Assembly: GCA_946122785.1 (NCBI GenBank)
Contig: CAMGYJ010000004.1
Location: forward strand, 16,018,150-16,082,149
Length of the DNA: 64,000 nucleotides
DNA from: Linum tenue
Lineage: Eukaryota > Streptophyta > Magnoliopsida > Malpighiales > Linaceae
Direction of reading: 5' to 3'
The number at the start of each line of letters is the position of its first letter. Position 1 is the stretch's first letter. This document shows, in pieces, positions 44,186 through 53,995 of this stretch. The notes beneath the pieces are model-generated. The model did not search any database. It saw only the letters and a list, made by a program, of their open reading frames with translations, and was not told the origin of the DNA. Made by a program: the position numbers and the translations under genes.

Positions 44186-45066
44186 GCGGCAGGCCTACAT
44201 CAGCTGATCCTGCCCCGACCAGGCAGGAGGAACCACTACCTGTTTCAGCACTTCCAGCCGGTGATGCAGAAGTGCGGGTGGAGAAGGAAGCCCCTGCTCC
44301 CAAGCCACAACCAGTGGTTAAGGTGCATGTGCCCCAGCTTCCCTTCCCCACTCGTCTACATAAAGATAAGCTGGAGACTGAGTTTGCCAAGTTTATGGCA
44401 ATGTTGAAGCAGCTCAACATCAGCGTACCATTTGTGGAGGCACTATCGAAGATGCCCAAGTACGCAAAGTTCATGAAAGATCTCTGCACCAACAAGAAGA
44501 AACTTGGGGATCTCTCGACAGTGCTGCTGAGCGAGGAGTGTTCTGCCATCCTGCAGAACAAGCTGCCCGAAAAGCGCAAGGATCCAGGGAGTTTCACTAT
44601 CCCTCTTACTATTGGCAGCATGCATGTAGGAAAGTCCTTGGCGGACCTAGGCGCTAGCATTAATGTCATGCCCTATAAACTGTTCAAAAAGCTAGACCTA
44701 GGTGAACTTAGCCCTACTAGGATGAGCATTCAGCTAGCTGACCGTTCCGTTGTGCATCCTAGGGGTATCGTAGAAGATCTGCTTGTTAATGTGGGTGCAT
44801 TCACATATCCTGTTGATTTTGTTATTCTGGATATAAATGATGATGTGGATGTGCCTTTGATTCTGGGTAGACCATTTCTTGCCACCGCCAAGGCATTGAT
44901 TGATGTGCATGATGGTAAACTAATTCTGCGTGCTGGGAATGAACATGCTACTTTTTCTGCGACTGAGTTTGATCATTGTGCTATGATTGCTGTCACACCG
45001 GTGCATGCTATTTCTGACCAGATACACGAGCCTGTCGTGTATCCTTATGCACCTCTCATTTTGTAG
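44182..45066 (+). CDS. pro: retropepsin-like protease region, unit 1
   Basis: The open frame is -1 relative to gag and has no ATG of its own at the join. It contains FPTRLHKDKLETEFAKFMAM, KMPKYAKFMKDL (a segment standard before Athila protease), and the aspartic protease with active-site DLGAS (Asp about residue 155 of this frame) and ILGRPFLATA near 240-250. It would cleave Gag-Pol. It ends with TAG (45064-45066), and the same frame stays open afterwards for another 106 codons. RT, RNase H and integrase are absent. Confidence 0.85.
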   Translation: MSGRPTSADPAPTRQEEPLPVSALPAGDAEVRVEKEAPAPKPQPVVKVHVPQLPFPTRLHKDKLETEFAKFMAMLKQLNISVPFVEALSKMPKYAKFMKDLCTNKKKLGDLSTVLLSEECSAILQNKLPEKRKDPGSFTIPLTIGSMHVGKSLADLGASINVMPYKLFKKLDLGELSPTRMSIQLADRSVVHPRGIVEDLLVNVGAFTYPVDFVILDINDDVDVPLILGRPFLATAKALIDVHDGKLILRAGNEHATFSATEFDHCAMIAVTPVHAISDQIHEPVVYPYAPLIL

Positions 45067-45387
45067 GATCCTCCTCTCACCCCTTTGCCGCCACTCACTC
45101 CAGCCTCACCGCCGAACAAAAAGCTCAAGGAGGAGTGGCGACCGAAGCCGCAGGAGGCTAAGCCGGCACGGAAGAAGAGTGGAGACCACTATGAGCTGGT
45201 CCCACCCCCTGCACCACGACCACCCTGGCCATCCGAGTACTCACTCGCCTGCATCTTGCCGGATGGCCAGGTCGAGTTGACCGATGCTGGTGGTTGCAAC
45301 CGTCGGGTGCACGGTCACCACCTGAAGATGTACCTCAAGAGCGATGTGGATCCGCTCTTGGAGGCACCTGTTCCTGCACCTCCCTGA
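45067..45387 (+). CDS. in-frame tail after TAG (Athila pol C-terminus-like), unit 1
   Basis: This frame directly continues the protease frame beyond TAG. It is proline- and lysine-rich at first (PPNKKLKEEWRPKPQEAKPA) and ends HGHHLKMYLKSDVDPLL, which resembles the extreme C-terminus of Athila-type integrase (VNGHR.K.YL). It is most simply the remnant of pol left by a large internal deletion that joined protease to the pol end. Confidence 0.6.
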   Translation, partial: DPPLTPLPPLTPASPPNKKLKEEWRPKPQEAKPARKKSGDHYELVPPPAPRPPWPSEYSLACILPDGQVELTDAGGCNRRVHGHHLKMYLKSDVDPLLEAPVPAPP

Positions 45388-46637
45388 GTATCCACCATGG
45401 GCGTCCAGCTAAAAGACGGTAAAGAAGCGCTTGTGGGGAGGCAACTCCACCAAGGTTTGACTTTCTTTCTTATGTTTCGAGTCGGATTGCGATTTGGTTT
45501 GGTTTTGGTTTGCTTCCTTTGTTCTGGATGATGTCTTATTGGGCTGACATCGGACCTAACATATTCTGGTTGAGCTCTTCTGTTCCCCTTGAGCTGTGCT
45601 GTGTTCCCGACTGGTCCATTTCCAGTCTCCTGCAGTCCGTGCATACCAGTAACATCGTTCCCCTTTCCTTCCCTCTTCTCCATTGAGGGCAATGTCGATC
45701 TTAAGTGTGGGGGGGATGTTTATCTTTTGACTGCATTAGATCTGTTTGTGTGCTTGGAGCCTAGTCCACTGTCCAAATTTTTGAATTCGAGGGCTCCAAG
45801 TACGTGTTCCTTGCAATTGCCTGCTCAGTATGCTTTGAATTGACAATCTCTGTAGTGATTTGCAACCTAGGGAGGTAGTGTAGCTCTATGGAGGATGTTG
45901 ATGCATTTAAGACGTCCCATTTCTTCTTCATAGCGTGTTGGTTGATTGAGTGAATTAGTGATCTTAGGACCCTTGAATTGTGTGGTGTTGTGGACTCTCT
46001 GCCTGTCATGGACTCTTGTATTATGTTTTGAAAATAACAGGTGCTCGAAAATGTGCTTTAAAATGACGTCTCCCGTGCGAATAGGGCGAAAGTGTGTAAG
46101 GGGAGACGGGAATCCGTTCCCAATTTCCACCTACTACCTCCAGCCCCCTTACATGTCTTTCCCCCGCACGAGGCTCGAGACAACTGCTCCTGGCATGGCC
46201 GGTAAGAGCCGGGCTCCCGCAAAACCTTTGCTAGGTGGGAGCCCTCGTTTTCTGCAAAAACAGGTTGGAACCCTTGAAAAAAAAAAACAGAAAAACAAGC
46301 AAAAAGAAGAAAGAAAAGGGGTTCCAACCATCTCCAAGAAGAAAATCGAGCACCTTGAAAAATGTGAGTCCATGATCTTTTGTTTTTGAGAGTCTCTTCA
46401 TCCACGATTCATTTGTCCTCTGTTCACTATTTGCCATGATGCTGACTCGAGACTAGTGCTCTCGCCGAAGAAGTTATGAGATGACTTGTGCGTCGGTTGA
46501 CCTCGTAAGTTGCTAAATGATCTAGGAATTCCTCTACCTAAGATCGAGGTCGTTTGTTGCTACAGAGGTCTGGAGAGTTGCATTGGTTTGAGATAGGTTT
46601 GCTTGGGGACAAGCAAACGGTTAAGTGTGGGGTAGTT
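45388..46637 (+). other. non-coding 3' interior, unit 1
   Basis: Holds AAGAAGCGCTTGTGGGGAGG (from 45423), GAGGGCAATGT...TTAAGTGTGGGG (about 45685-45715), an A-rich-loop hairpin (46263-46329), and the polypurine tract TTAAGTGTGGGGTAGTT, in which the G-run is broken by a T compared with unit 2. Confidence 0.75.
46263..46329 (+). repeat. A-rich-loop hairpin, unit 1
   Basis: GGTTGGAACCC (46263-46273) pairs with GGGTTCCAACC (46319-46329) around a loop made almost only of A and G. Same position and design as the hairpin at 9576-9655, with unrelated stem sequence. Confidence 0.75.
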
Positions 46638-48065
46638 TGATAGACCGTTAGTTACACATGTTTTTACCCCTGCTCTTACTCCGTTTGAGGTATTGATTCT
46701 CGTGTTTTAGGCCGATTTCACGCTAGGTTGTGCTTGTTTATGATATTTCAGGTCCTAGTACGTGAATGGAGGCTTGGGAGCGAGTTTGAGGTCGATTGGA
46801 CGAGGATCGGACGCATGGCGAGGTTCTGAGGAAGTCGCACGGGCACACCCACAACCCGCACGGCCGTGCAAGTGACCAGTTTGGCCGTGAGGGATTGTGC
46901 GAGAGCACGCACGGGCAGAGCAGAAAACCCGCACGGCCGTGCAAGTGACCAGTTTGGCCGTGCGGGATTGTGCGAGAGCACGCACGGGCACAAGTGAAAT
47001 CCGCACGGCCGTGCAAAGTGCAATCCTGGCCGTGCGAGATGGCTGAAGTTCGACTTAATGATACGCCGCGTTTTGAGGCGCACGGCCAGAATGGTGATAT
47101 GCACGGCCGTGCACCCTGGCCGTGCGAGTCGGGAAATTCTGGTTTTTAAGCGGATTCCGAGCCAAACAGAGGGGGATTCGAGTTTTTGAGAGACAGAGCG
47201 GTTCCTAGAGAGAGAAAGCGACGAACAAGAGCCTCCAAGTGCCCTAGCTTGATCTTCAACACCATTGGAGCTTGGCTTGAGCTTGGAGAAGTGCCGATTC
47301 AACGTCCAGGAGCAGAAATCCATCTTCACAGTATGATTTCCGCGTCTGATTCTGCTTTTGCTTCTTTCTCCATGGAGTAGTTCTCCCATTCATCTGGGTG
47401 TGGGAAACCCTAGTTCTGTATGTTAGGTTTGATTGTATGAACCCAAGTACTGTTTCTATGAATTGATTATATTCGTTTGAGGTTTGAATGATTGAATGGC
47501 ATGAATCCTGATCAAATTCCTGTTGTTTCTGCTTTAACCTAGAATGATAATATCTGCCTAGGTTGATAGAGTATCCTTAATCGAAGGTAGTGAATTGGTG
47601 ACTTTAGTCGAGGAGCCAATTCACTATTCTGTACCGAATTCAATTCGGTAGTGGAGGTTTTGTTCATAGGGCCTCAATCTGTTTACTCCGGTGGAGGTTA
47701 GTCGCCCGCTAGAGACTCAGATTGAGAGGGTCTGAAGACCTTTAGTCGAGACTTCGGACTGTTTGAGAACCTTCCACAGTATAACTATCATAGAAATTGA
47801 ACTTGGTAATTACAATCCGGCTTAACTGCAGACTAGGGGGAACCATATCCGGGTGACCTCTCTTAACCTGAATACAACCGTTTAGTTGTTTTTTTTGCTT
47901 GTTAGTTTAGAACTTCACTAAAGTTTCATTGCTAGATAATACGAATTCACTGAGTAGTCATCACATCTAGGACCCGGGTTGACAATAAAACCCAAACCCG
48001 CTATACTACGCTTTAGGAAGTGGTTACACTTGGCCATTTTCTAGAGTGACAGTAGGAGTGAGCCA
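46638..48065 (+). repeat. array LTR2 (shared middle LTR)
   Basis: 1,428 bp, TGATAGACC to GTGAGCCA. It serves as 3' LTR of unit 1 and 5' LTR of unit 2. It is nearly identical to LTR1. Confidence 0.93.
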
Positions 48066-48071
48066 AGTTTT

Positions 48072-48089
48072 TGGCGCCGTTGCCGGGGA
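48072..48089 (+). promoter_or_regulatory. primer binding site, unit 2
   Basis: TGGCGCCGTTGCCGGGGA, as in unit 1. Confidence 0.8.
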
Positions 48090-48212
48090 CGGCTAGGTTG
48101 TTGAAGAAAAGTGATTTCTGTTACTTTAGCATTTTCATTTTTGCATTGAGTTTTTGTTTTTCCCACTTGTGCCTTCACGGGTTTGCATTGCTTGATTGTG
48201 TGCAGATAGTGC

Positions 48213-49844
48213 ATGACCCGTAGCCAGTCGGGAGGTTTACTGCCGTTGAATCCTGAGATTGAGCGCACCTGCAAACAACTTCGGAGACAACAGCGAGCTA
48301 GACTGGCTACGGTGGAGCGCCGAGACGGCCAATTGAGCAGCGACACCGAGGACGAGTACGAGATGGAAGGTGATCAAAACCCGCCTCCTCAGAACCAGAT
48401 CCTGGGGAACGACCCAAATCCCCCGGGAGCTGGGCACCATCATCATCCACCACCACCGGGTCCCACCCTGGAGTACTACTTCACTCCACGGATTGCTGAC
48501 ATCCGCCCGGTCATCCTCTATCCGCTCATTCTTGCAAACAACTTCGAGATCAAGCCATGCTGGATTCAGCTCATCACATCCTCTATCCAGTTCCATGGCT
48601 TGAAGGATGAGGAAGCCCGGGCGCACCTTTCCCGTTTTCTGCAGCTGACGAACGGGTTCAAGCTGAATGGTGTTCCGGATGACGCAATCCGCCTTCACCT
48701 CTTCCCCCATTCTCTGGCGGGGAATGCTAAGAGGTGGTTGGAGACCCAGCCCCCACTGTCCATCACTTCTTGGGACGATCTGGCGGATAAGTTCGTGCAC
48801 AGATATTATCCAGCATCGAAGACTACTGAGATTCAGCGGGAGATCACTCACTTCCGCCAAGAGCTAGATGAGTCCCTTCGTGATGCATGGGAGCGGTACA
48901 TGGGATACTTCTGGCAGTGTCCCCATCATGGCTTCAGCGATGCTTTCGCAGTGGGGAACTTCTACAGTGCCCTCACCCCAGACAGCCAGAGGGTGATCGA
49001 GTCTCTATGCCCAGGAGGGGATATCCTTACTAAGACTCCACCCGAGCTGAACCAGATGATCAGTACCTTGGCTGCCCGAGACCACTCCTGGGGGCAGAAC
49101 AACAGAGGTAGGAATTCCCGGGACCGCGGTGTGCATGCTATGGAGGCCAGATCCGGGTTAGAGCAGCAGGTGGCTGAGTTGGTGCAGACATTGAAGCAGC
49201 CCCACAGTCTTCTTCCGGGCCGAGGGACAGCTACGCCTCCAGCTGCTCAGTGTCAGTGGTGTGAGAGTCCGAACCATCTGGTGGAGGACTGCCAGGCTAT
49301 GCGGGAGTCCTCTACTCCCCAAGAACAGTTGGCCTTCATCACCAATGCTCGGCGCCTCGATCCATACAGTAACACATACAATGAGGGGTGGCGCCAGCAC
49401 CCCAACTTCGCCTGGAGCAACAACACCAATAAACCACCTGGTTTCCCAGCACCAGCAGGTGGTTTTCAGCAGAGGCAGCCTTTCCAGGCTAGACAGGGGC
49501 AGCCATTCCAGCAGCCCCAGCGTCAGTATGCCGAGCCAGCAGCAGCGCCAGCTCCCGATAATCAGACGACCGAGCTGAAGAACATTTTGGCGGCATTCAT
49601 GACCACCAGCCAGGTGAATTTCACGAGGATGGATCAGACCATAGCTTCACTGGAGGCGGGCCAGAGAACCCTGGAGGCAGGCCAGAGAAACCAGGATGCC
49701 ATTCTGCAAGATTTGCAGAACCAGGTTGGCGCCATAGCTCGCCAGATTACTACTCGGGCCCCGGGGACTCTACCTGCCAGGCTGCCACCACCATCCCCAA
49801 TCCACGGGACCCGCATGAGACAGCACATGCCATTTTCACCTTGA
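48213..49844 (+). CDS. gag: Gag polyprotein, unit 2
   Basis: The 543-aa frame is nearly identical to unit 1. Changes I noticed include Pro to Ser in REPSTPQ/RESSTPQ and Leu to Arg in ARLLD/ARRLD. The zinc knuckle and Retrotrans_gag core are intact. It ends at the same out-of-frame junction with protease, so that state predates the duplication. Confidence 0.9.
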   Translation: MTRSQSGGLLPLNPEIERTCKQLRRQQRARLATVERRDGQLSSDTEDEYEMEGDQNPPPQNQILGNDPNPPGAGHHHHPPPPGPTLEYYFTPRIADIRPVILYPLILANNFEIKPCWIQLITSSIQFHGLKDEEARAHLSRFLQLTNGFKLNGVPDDAIRLHLFPHSLAGNAKRWLETQPPLSITSWDDLADKFVHRYYPASKTTEIQREITHFRQELDESLRDAWERYMGYFWQCPHHGFSDAFAVGNFYSALTPDSQRVIESLCPGGDILTKTPPELNQMISTLAARDHSWGQNNRGRNSRDRGVHAMEARSGLEQQVAELVQTLKQPHSLLPGRGTATPPAAQCQWCESPNHLVEDCQAMRESSTPQEQLAFITNARRLDPYSNTYNEGWRQHPNFAWSNNTNKPPGFPAPAGGFQQRQPFQARQGQPFQQPQRQYAEPAAAPAPDNQTTELKNILAAFMTTSQVNFTRMDQTIASLEAGQRTLEAGQRNQDAILQDLQNQVGAIARQITTRAPGTLPARLPPPSPIHGTRMRQHMPFSP

Positions 49845-50725
49845 GCGGCAGGCCTACATCAGCTGATCCTGCCCCGACCAGGCAGGAGGAACCACTACCT
49901 GTTTCAGCACTTCCAGCCGGTGATGCAGAAGTGCGGGTGGAGAAGGAAGCCCCTGCTCCCAAGCCACAACCAGTGGTTAAGGTGCATGTGCCCCAGCTTC
50001 CCTTCCCCACTCGTCTACATAAAGATAAGCTGGAGACTGAGTTTGCCAAGTTTATGGCAATGTTGAAGCAGCTCAACATCAGCGTACCATTTGTGGAGGC
50101 ACTATCGAAGATGCCCAAGTACGCAAAGTTCATGAAAGATCTCTGCACCAACAAGAAGAAACTTGGGGATCTCTCGACAGTGCTGCTGAGCGAGGAGTGT
50201 TCTGCCATCCTGCAGAACAAGCTGCCCGAAAAGCGCAAGGATCCAGGGAGTTTCACTATCCCTCTTACTATTGGCAGCATGCATGTAGGAAAGTCCTTGG
50301 CGGACCTAGGCGCTAGCATTAATGTCATGCCCTATAAACTGTTCAAAAAGCTAGACCTAGGTGAACTTAGCCCTACTAGGATGAGCATTCAGCTAGCTGA
50401 CCGTTCCGTTGTGCATCCTAGGGGTATCGTAGAAGATCTGCTTGTTAATGTGGGTGCATTCACATATCCTGTTGATTTTGTTATTCTGGATATAAATGAT
50501 GATGTGGATGTGCCTTTGATTCTGGGTAGACCATTTCTTGCCACCGCCAAGGCATTGATTGATGTGCATGATGGTAAACTGATTCTGCGTGCTGGGAATG
50601 AACATGCTACTTTTTCTGCGACTGAGTTTGATCATTGTGCTATGATTGCTGTCACACCGGTGCATGCTATTTCTGACCAGATACACGAGCCTGTCGTGTA
50701 TCCTTCTGCACCTCTCATTTTGTAG
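49841..50725 (+). CDS. pro: retropepsin-like protease region, unit 2
   Basis: Same 294-codon frame as unit 1, with DLGAS active site and ILGRPFLATA. One visible change is Tyr to Ser four codons before the end (VVYPY/VVYPS). It ends with the same TAG. No RT or integrase follows. Confidence 0.85.
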   Translation: MSGRPTSADPAPTRQEEPLPVSALPAGDAEVRVEKEAPAPKPQPVVKVHVPQLPFPTRLHKDKLETEFAKFMAMLKQLNISVPFVEALSKMPKYAKFMKDLCTNKKKLGDLSTVLLSEECSAILQNKLPEKRKDPGSFTIPLTIGSMHVGKSLADLGASINVMPYKLFKKLDLGELSPTRMSIQLADRSVVHPRGIVEDLLVNVGAFTYPVDFVILDINDDVDVPLILGRPFLATAKALIDVHDGKLILRAGNEHATFSATEFDHCAMIAVTPVHAISDQIHEPVVYPSAPLIL

Positions 50726-51046
50726 GATCCTCCTCTCACCCCTTCGCCGCCACTCACTCCAGCCTCACCGCCGAACAAAAAGCTCAAGGAGGAGTGGCGA
50801 CCGAAGCCGCAGGAGGCTAAGCCGGCACGGAAGAAGAGTGGAGACCACTATGAGCTGGTCCCACCCCCTGCACCACGACCACCCTGGCCATCCGAGTACT
50901 CACTCGCCTGCATCTTGCCGGATGGCCAGGTCGAGTTGACCGATGCTGGTGGTTGCAACCGTCGGGTGCACGGTCACCACCTGAAGATGTACCTCAAGAG
51001 CGATGTGGATCCGCTCTTGGAGGCACCTGTTCCTGCACCTCCCTGA
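50726..51046 (+). CDS. in-frame tail after TAG, unit 2
   Basis: Same 106-codon continuation as in unit 1, with one Leu/Ser-type change near the start (PLPPL/PSPPL). The frame stayed open in both copies, although their age is too small for this to prove selection. Confidence 0.6.
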   Translation, partial: DPPLTPSPPLTPASPPNKKLKEEWRPKPQEAKPARKKSGDHYELVPPPAPRPPWPSEYSLACILPDGQVELTDAGGCNRRVHGHHLKMYLKSDVDPLLEAPVPAPP

Positions 51047-52301
51047 GTATCCACCATGGGCGTCCAGCTAAAAGACGGTAAAGAAGCGCTTGTGGGGAGG
51101 CAACTCCACCAAGGTTTGACTTTCTTTCTTATGTTTCGAGTCGGATTGCGATTTGGTTTGGTTTTGGTTTGCTTCCTTTGTTCTGGATGATGTCTTATTG
51201 GGCTGACATCGGACCTAACATATTCTGGTTGAGCTCTTCTGTTCCCCTTGAGCTGTGCTGTGTTCCCGACTGGTCCATTTCCAGTCTCCTGCAGTCCGTG
51301 CATACCAGTAACATCGTTCCCCTTTCCTTCCCTCTTCTCCATTGAGGGCAATGTCGATCTTAAGTGTGGGGGGGGATGTTTATCTTTTGACTGCATTAGA
51401 TCTGTTTGTGTGCTTGGAGCCTAGTCCACTGTCCAAAATTTTGTATTCGAGGGCTCCAAGTACGTGTTCCTTGCAATTGCCTGCTCAGTATGCTTTGAAT
51501 TGACAATCTCTGTAGTGATTTGCAACCTAGGGAGGTAGTGTAGCTCTATGGAGGATGTTGATGCATTTAAGACGTCCCATTTCTTCTTCATAGCGTGTTG
51601 GTTGATTGAGTGAATTAGTGATCTTAGGACCCTTGAATTGTGTGGTGTTGTGGACTCTCTGCCTGTCATGGACTCTTGTATTATGTTTTGAAAATAACAG
51701 GTGCTCGAAAATGTGCTTTAAAATGACGTCTCCCGTGCGAATAGGGCGAAAGTGTGTAAGGGGAGACGGGAATCCGTTCCCAATTTCCACCTACTACCTC
51801 CAGCCCCCTTACATGTCTTTCCCCCGCACGAGGCTCGAGACAACTGCTCCTGGCATGGCCGGTAAGAGCCGGGCTCCCGCAAAACCTTTGCTAGGTGGGA
51901 GCCCTCGTTTTCTGCAAAAACAGGTTGGAACCCTTGAAAAAAAAAAAAAAACAGAAAAACAAGCAAAAAGAAGAAAGAAAAGGGGTTCCAACCATCTCCA
52001 AGAAGAAAATCGAGCACCTTGAAAAATGTGAGTCCATGATCTTTTGTTTTTGAGAGTCTCTTCATCCACGATTCATTTGTCCTCTGTTCACTATTTGCCA
52101 TGATGCTGACTCGAGACTAGTGCTCTCGCCGAAGAAGTTATGAGATGACTTGTGCGTCGGTTGACCTCGTAAGTTGCTAAATGATCTAGGAATTCCTCTA
52201 CCTAAGATCGAGGTCGTTTGTTGCTACAGAGGTCTGGAGAGTTGCATTGGTTTGAGATAGGTTTGCTTGGGGACAAGCAAACGTTTAAGTGTGGGGGAGT
52301 T
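51047..52301 (+). other. non-coding 3' interior, unit 2
   Basis: Same motifs as unit 1. It is 5 bp longer, mainly because of longer A and G runs. The polypurine tract TTAAGTGTGGGGGAGTT is intact. Confidence 0.75.
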
Positions 52302-53729
52302 TGATAGACCGTTAGTTACACATGTTTTTACCCCTGCTCTTACTCCGTTTGAGGTATTGATTCTCGTGTTTTAGGCCGATTTCACGCTAGGTTGTGCTTG
52401 TTTATGATATTTCAGGTCCTAGTACGTGAATGGAGGCTTGGGAGCGAGTTTGAGGTCGATTGGACGAGGATCGGACGCATGGCGAGGTTCTGAGGAAGTC
52501 GCACGGGCACACCCACAACCCGCACGGCCGTGCAAGTGACCAGTTTGGCCGTGAGGGATTGTGCGAGAGCACGCACGGGCGGAGCAGAAAACCCGCACGG
52601 CCGTGCAAGTGACCAGTTTGGCCGTGCGGGATTGTGCGAGAGCACGCACGGGCACAAGTGAAATCCGCACGGCCGTGCAAAGTGCAATCCTGGCCGTGCG
52701 AGATGGCTGAAGTTCGACTTAATGATACGCCGCGTTTTGAGGCGCACGGCCAGAATGGTGATATGCACGGCTGTGCACCCTGGCCGTGCGAGTCGGGAAA
52801 TTCTGGTTTTTAAACGGATTCCGAGCCAAACAGAGGGGGATTCGAGTTTTTGAGAGACAGAGCGGTTCCTAGAGAGAGAAAGCGACGAACAAGAGCCTCC
52901 AAGTGCCCTAGCTTGATCTTCAACACCATTGGAGCTTGGCTTGAGCTTGGAGAAGTGCCGATTCAACGTCCAGGAGCAGAAATCCATCTTCACAGTATGA
53001 TTTCCGCGTCTGATTCTGCTTTTGCTTCTTTCTCCATAGAGTAGTTCTCCCATTCATCTGGGCGTGGGAAACCCTAGTTCTGTATGTCAGGTTTGATTGT
53101 ATGAACCCAAGTACTGTTTCTATGAATTGATTATATTCGTTTGAGGTTTGAATGATTGAATGGCATGAATCCTGATCAAATTCCTGTTGTTTCTGCTTTA
53201 ACCTAGAATGATAATATCTGCCTAGATTGATAGAGTATCCTTAATCGAAGGTAGTGAATTGGTGACTTTAGTCGAGGAGCCAATTCACTATTCTGTACCG
53301 AATTCAATTCGGTAGTGGAGGTTTTGTTCATAGGGCCTCAATCTGTTTACTCCGGTGGAGGTTAGTCGCCCGCTAGAGACTCAGATTGAGAGGGTCTGAA
53401 GACCTTTAGTCGAGACTTCAGACTGTTTGAGAACCTTCCGCAGTATAACTATCATAGAAATTGAACTTGTTAATTACAATCCGGCTTAACTGCAGACTAG
53501 GGGGAACCATATCCGGGTGACCTCTCTTAACCTGAATACAACCGTTTAGTTGTTTTGTTTGCTTGTTAGTTTAGAACTTCACTAAAGTTTCATTGCTAGA
53601 TAATACGAATTCACTGAGTAGTCATCACATCTAGGACCCGGGTTGACAATAAAACCCAAACCCGCTATACTACGCTTTAGGAAGTGGTTACACTTGGCCA
53701 TTTTCTAGAGTGACAGTAGGAGTGAGTCA
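52302..53729 (+). repeat. array LTR3
   Basis: 1,428 bp, ending GGAGTGAGTCA. More diverged than LTR1 and LTR2 (about eleven differences), including a changed palindrome (GCACGGCTGTGC). Confidence 0.93.
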
Positions 53730-53734
53730 AACTA

Positions 53735-53955
53735 CCAGCTGAAAACTAGCTCAAGCTGGTTTAACAACGGTCACTGACCACTTTGACCAAATTCAAAGAC
53801 TAAGTACTAAACTGGAAAAACACCAAACGACACAGTTTTATTTGGACTCAGACCAAATGAACTTAAACTCAAAATACTGGCGCCAAACTCCTTCAACGAT
53901 CTCAGCCTTCTTCACAAAGCCTCCCCTGATCTGGAAGAGGTCTTCTTGTCCAACA
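53735..53955 (-). repeat. copia 3' LTR, second piece
   Basis: Continues 40978 after removal of the array and one AACTA copy. It ends GTCCAACA at 53955. With 40841-40978 it totals 359 bp, the same as the other LTR. Confidence 0.92.
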
Positions 53956-53995
53956 AAAGCCTCCCTGAACTGGAGCCAAGTTGCTTGGCTTCAGT

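Larger units (their letters stand above)
40979..53729 (+). mobile_element. tandem Athila-like array: LTR-internal-LTR-internal-LTR
   Basis: Three 1,428-bp LTRs (40979-42406, 46638-48065, 52302-53729) enclose two internal regions of 4,231 and 4,236 bp. One TSD, AACTA (40974-40978 and 53730-53734), flanks the whole array, so it behaves as a single insertion that later gained a unit, most simply by unequal recombination between LTRs. LTR1 and LTR2 differ at about two positions. LTR3 differs from LTR2 at about eleven. Each unit has a tRNA-Asp type PBS, gag, a frame-shifted protease, a C-terminal tail, and a polypurine tract. Confidence 0.95.

Noticed and set aside
46149..46437. Hydrophobic minus-strand ORFs with Phe runs near 46150-46440 and 51718-52101
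   Set aside because: They are the complement of the A/G-rich hairpin loop (Lys/Glu codons read as Phe/Leu/Ser), not membrane proteins.
46748..47389. Long minus-strand ORFs (up to 213 aa) in the array LTRs, also at 41089-41643 and 52412-53053
   Set aside because: They lie in the GC-rich palindromic LTR block, appear in several frames at once, and have Arg/Pro/Cys-rich low-complexity text with no domain.
47750..50700. Long antisense ORFs opposite gag and protease (for example 48237-48860, 49750-50328, 44091-44669)
   Set aside because: Shadows of the GC-rich gag and protease frames; no domain and no support.
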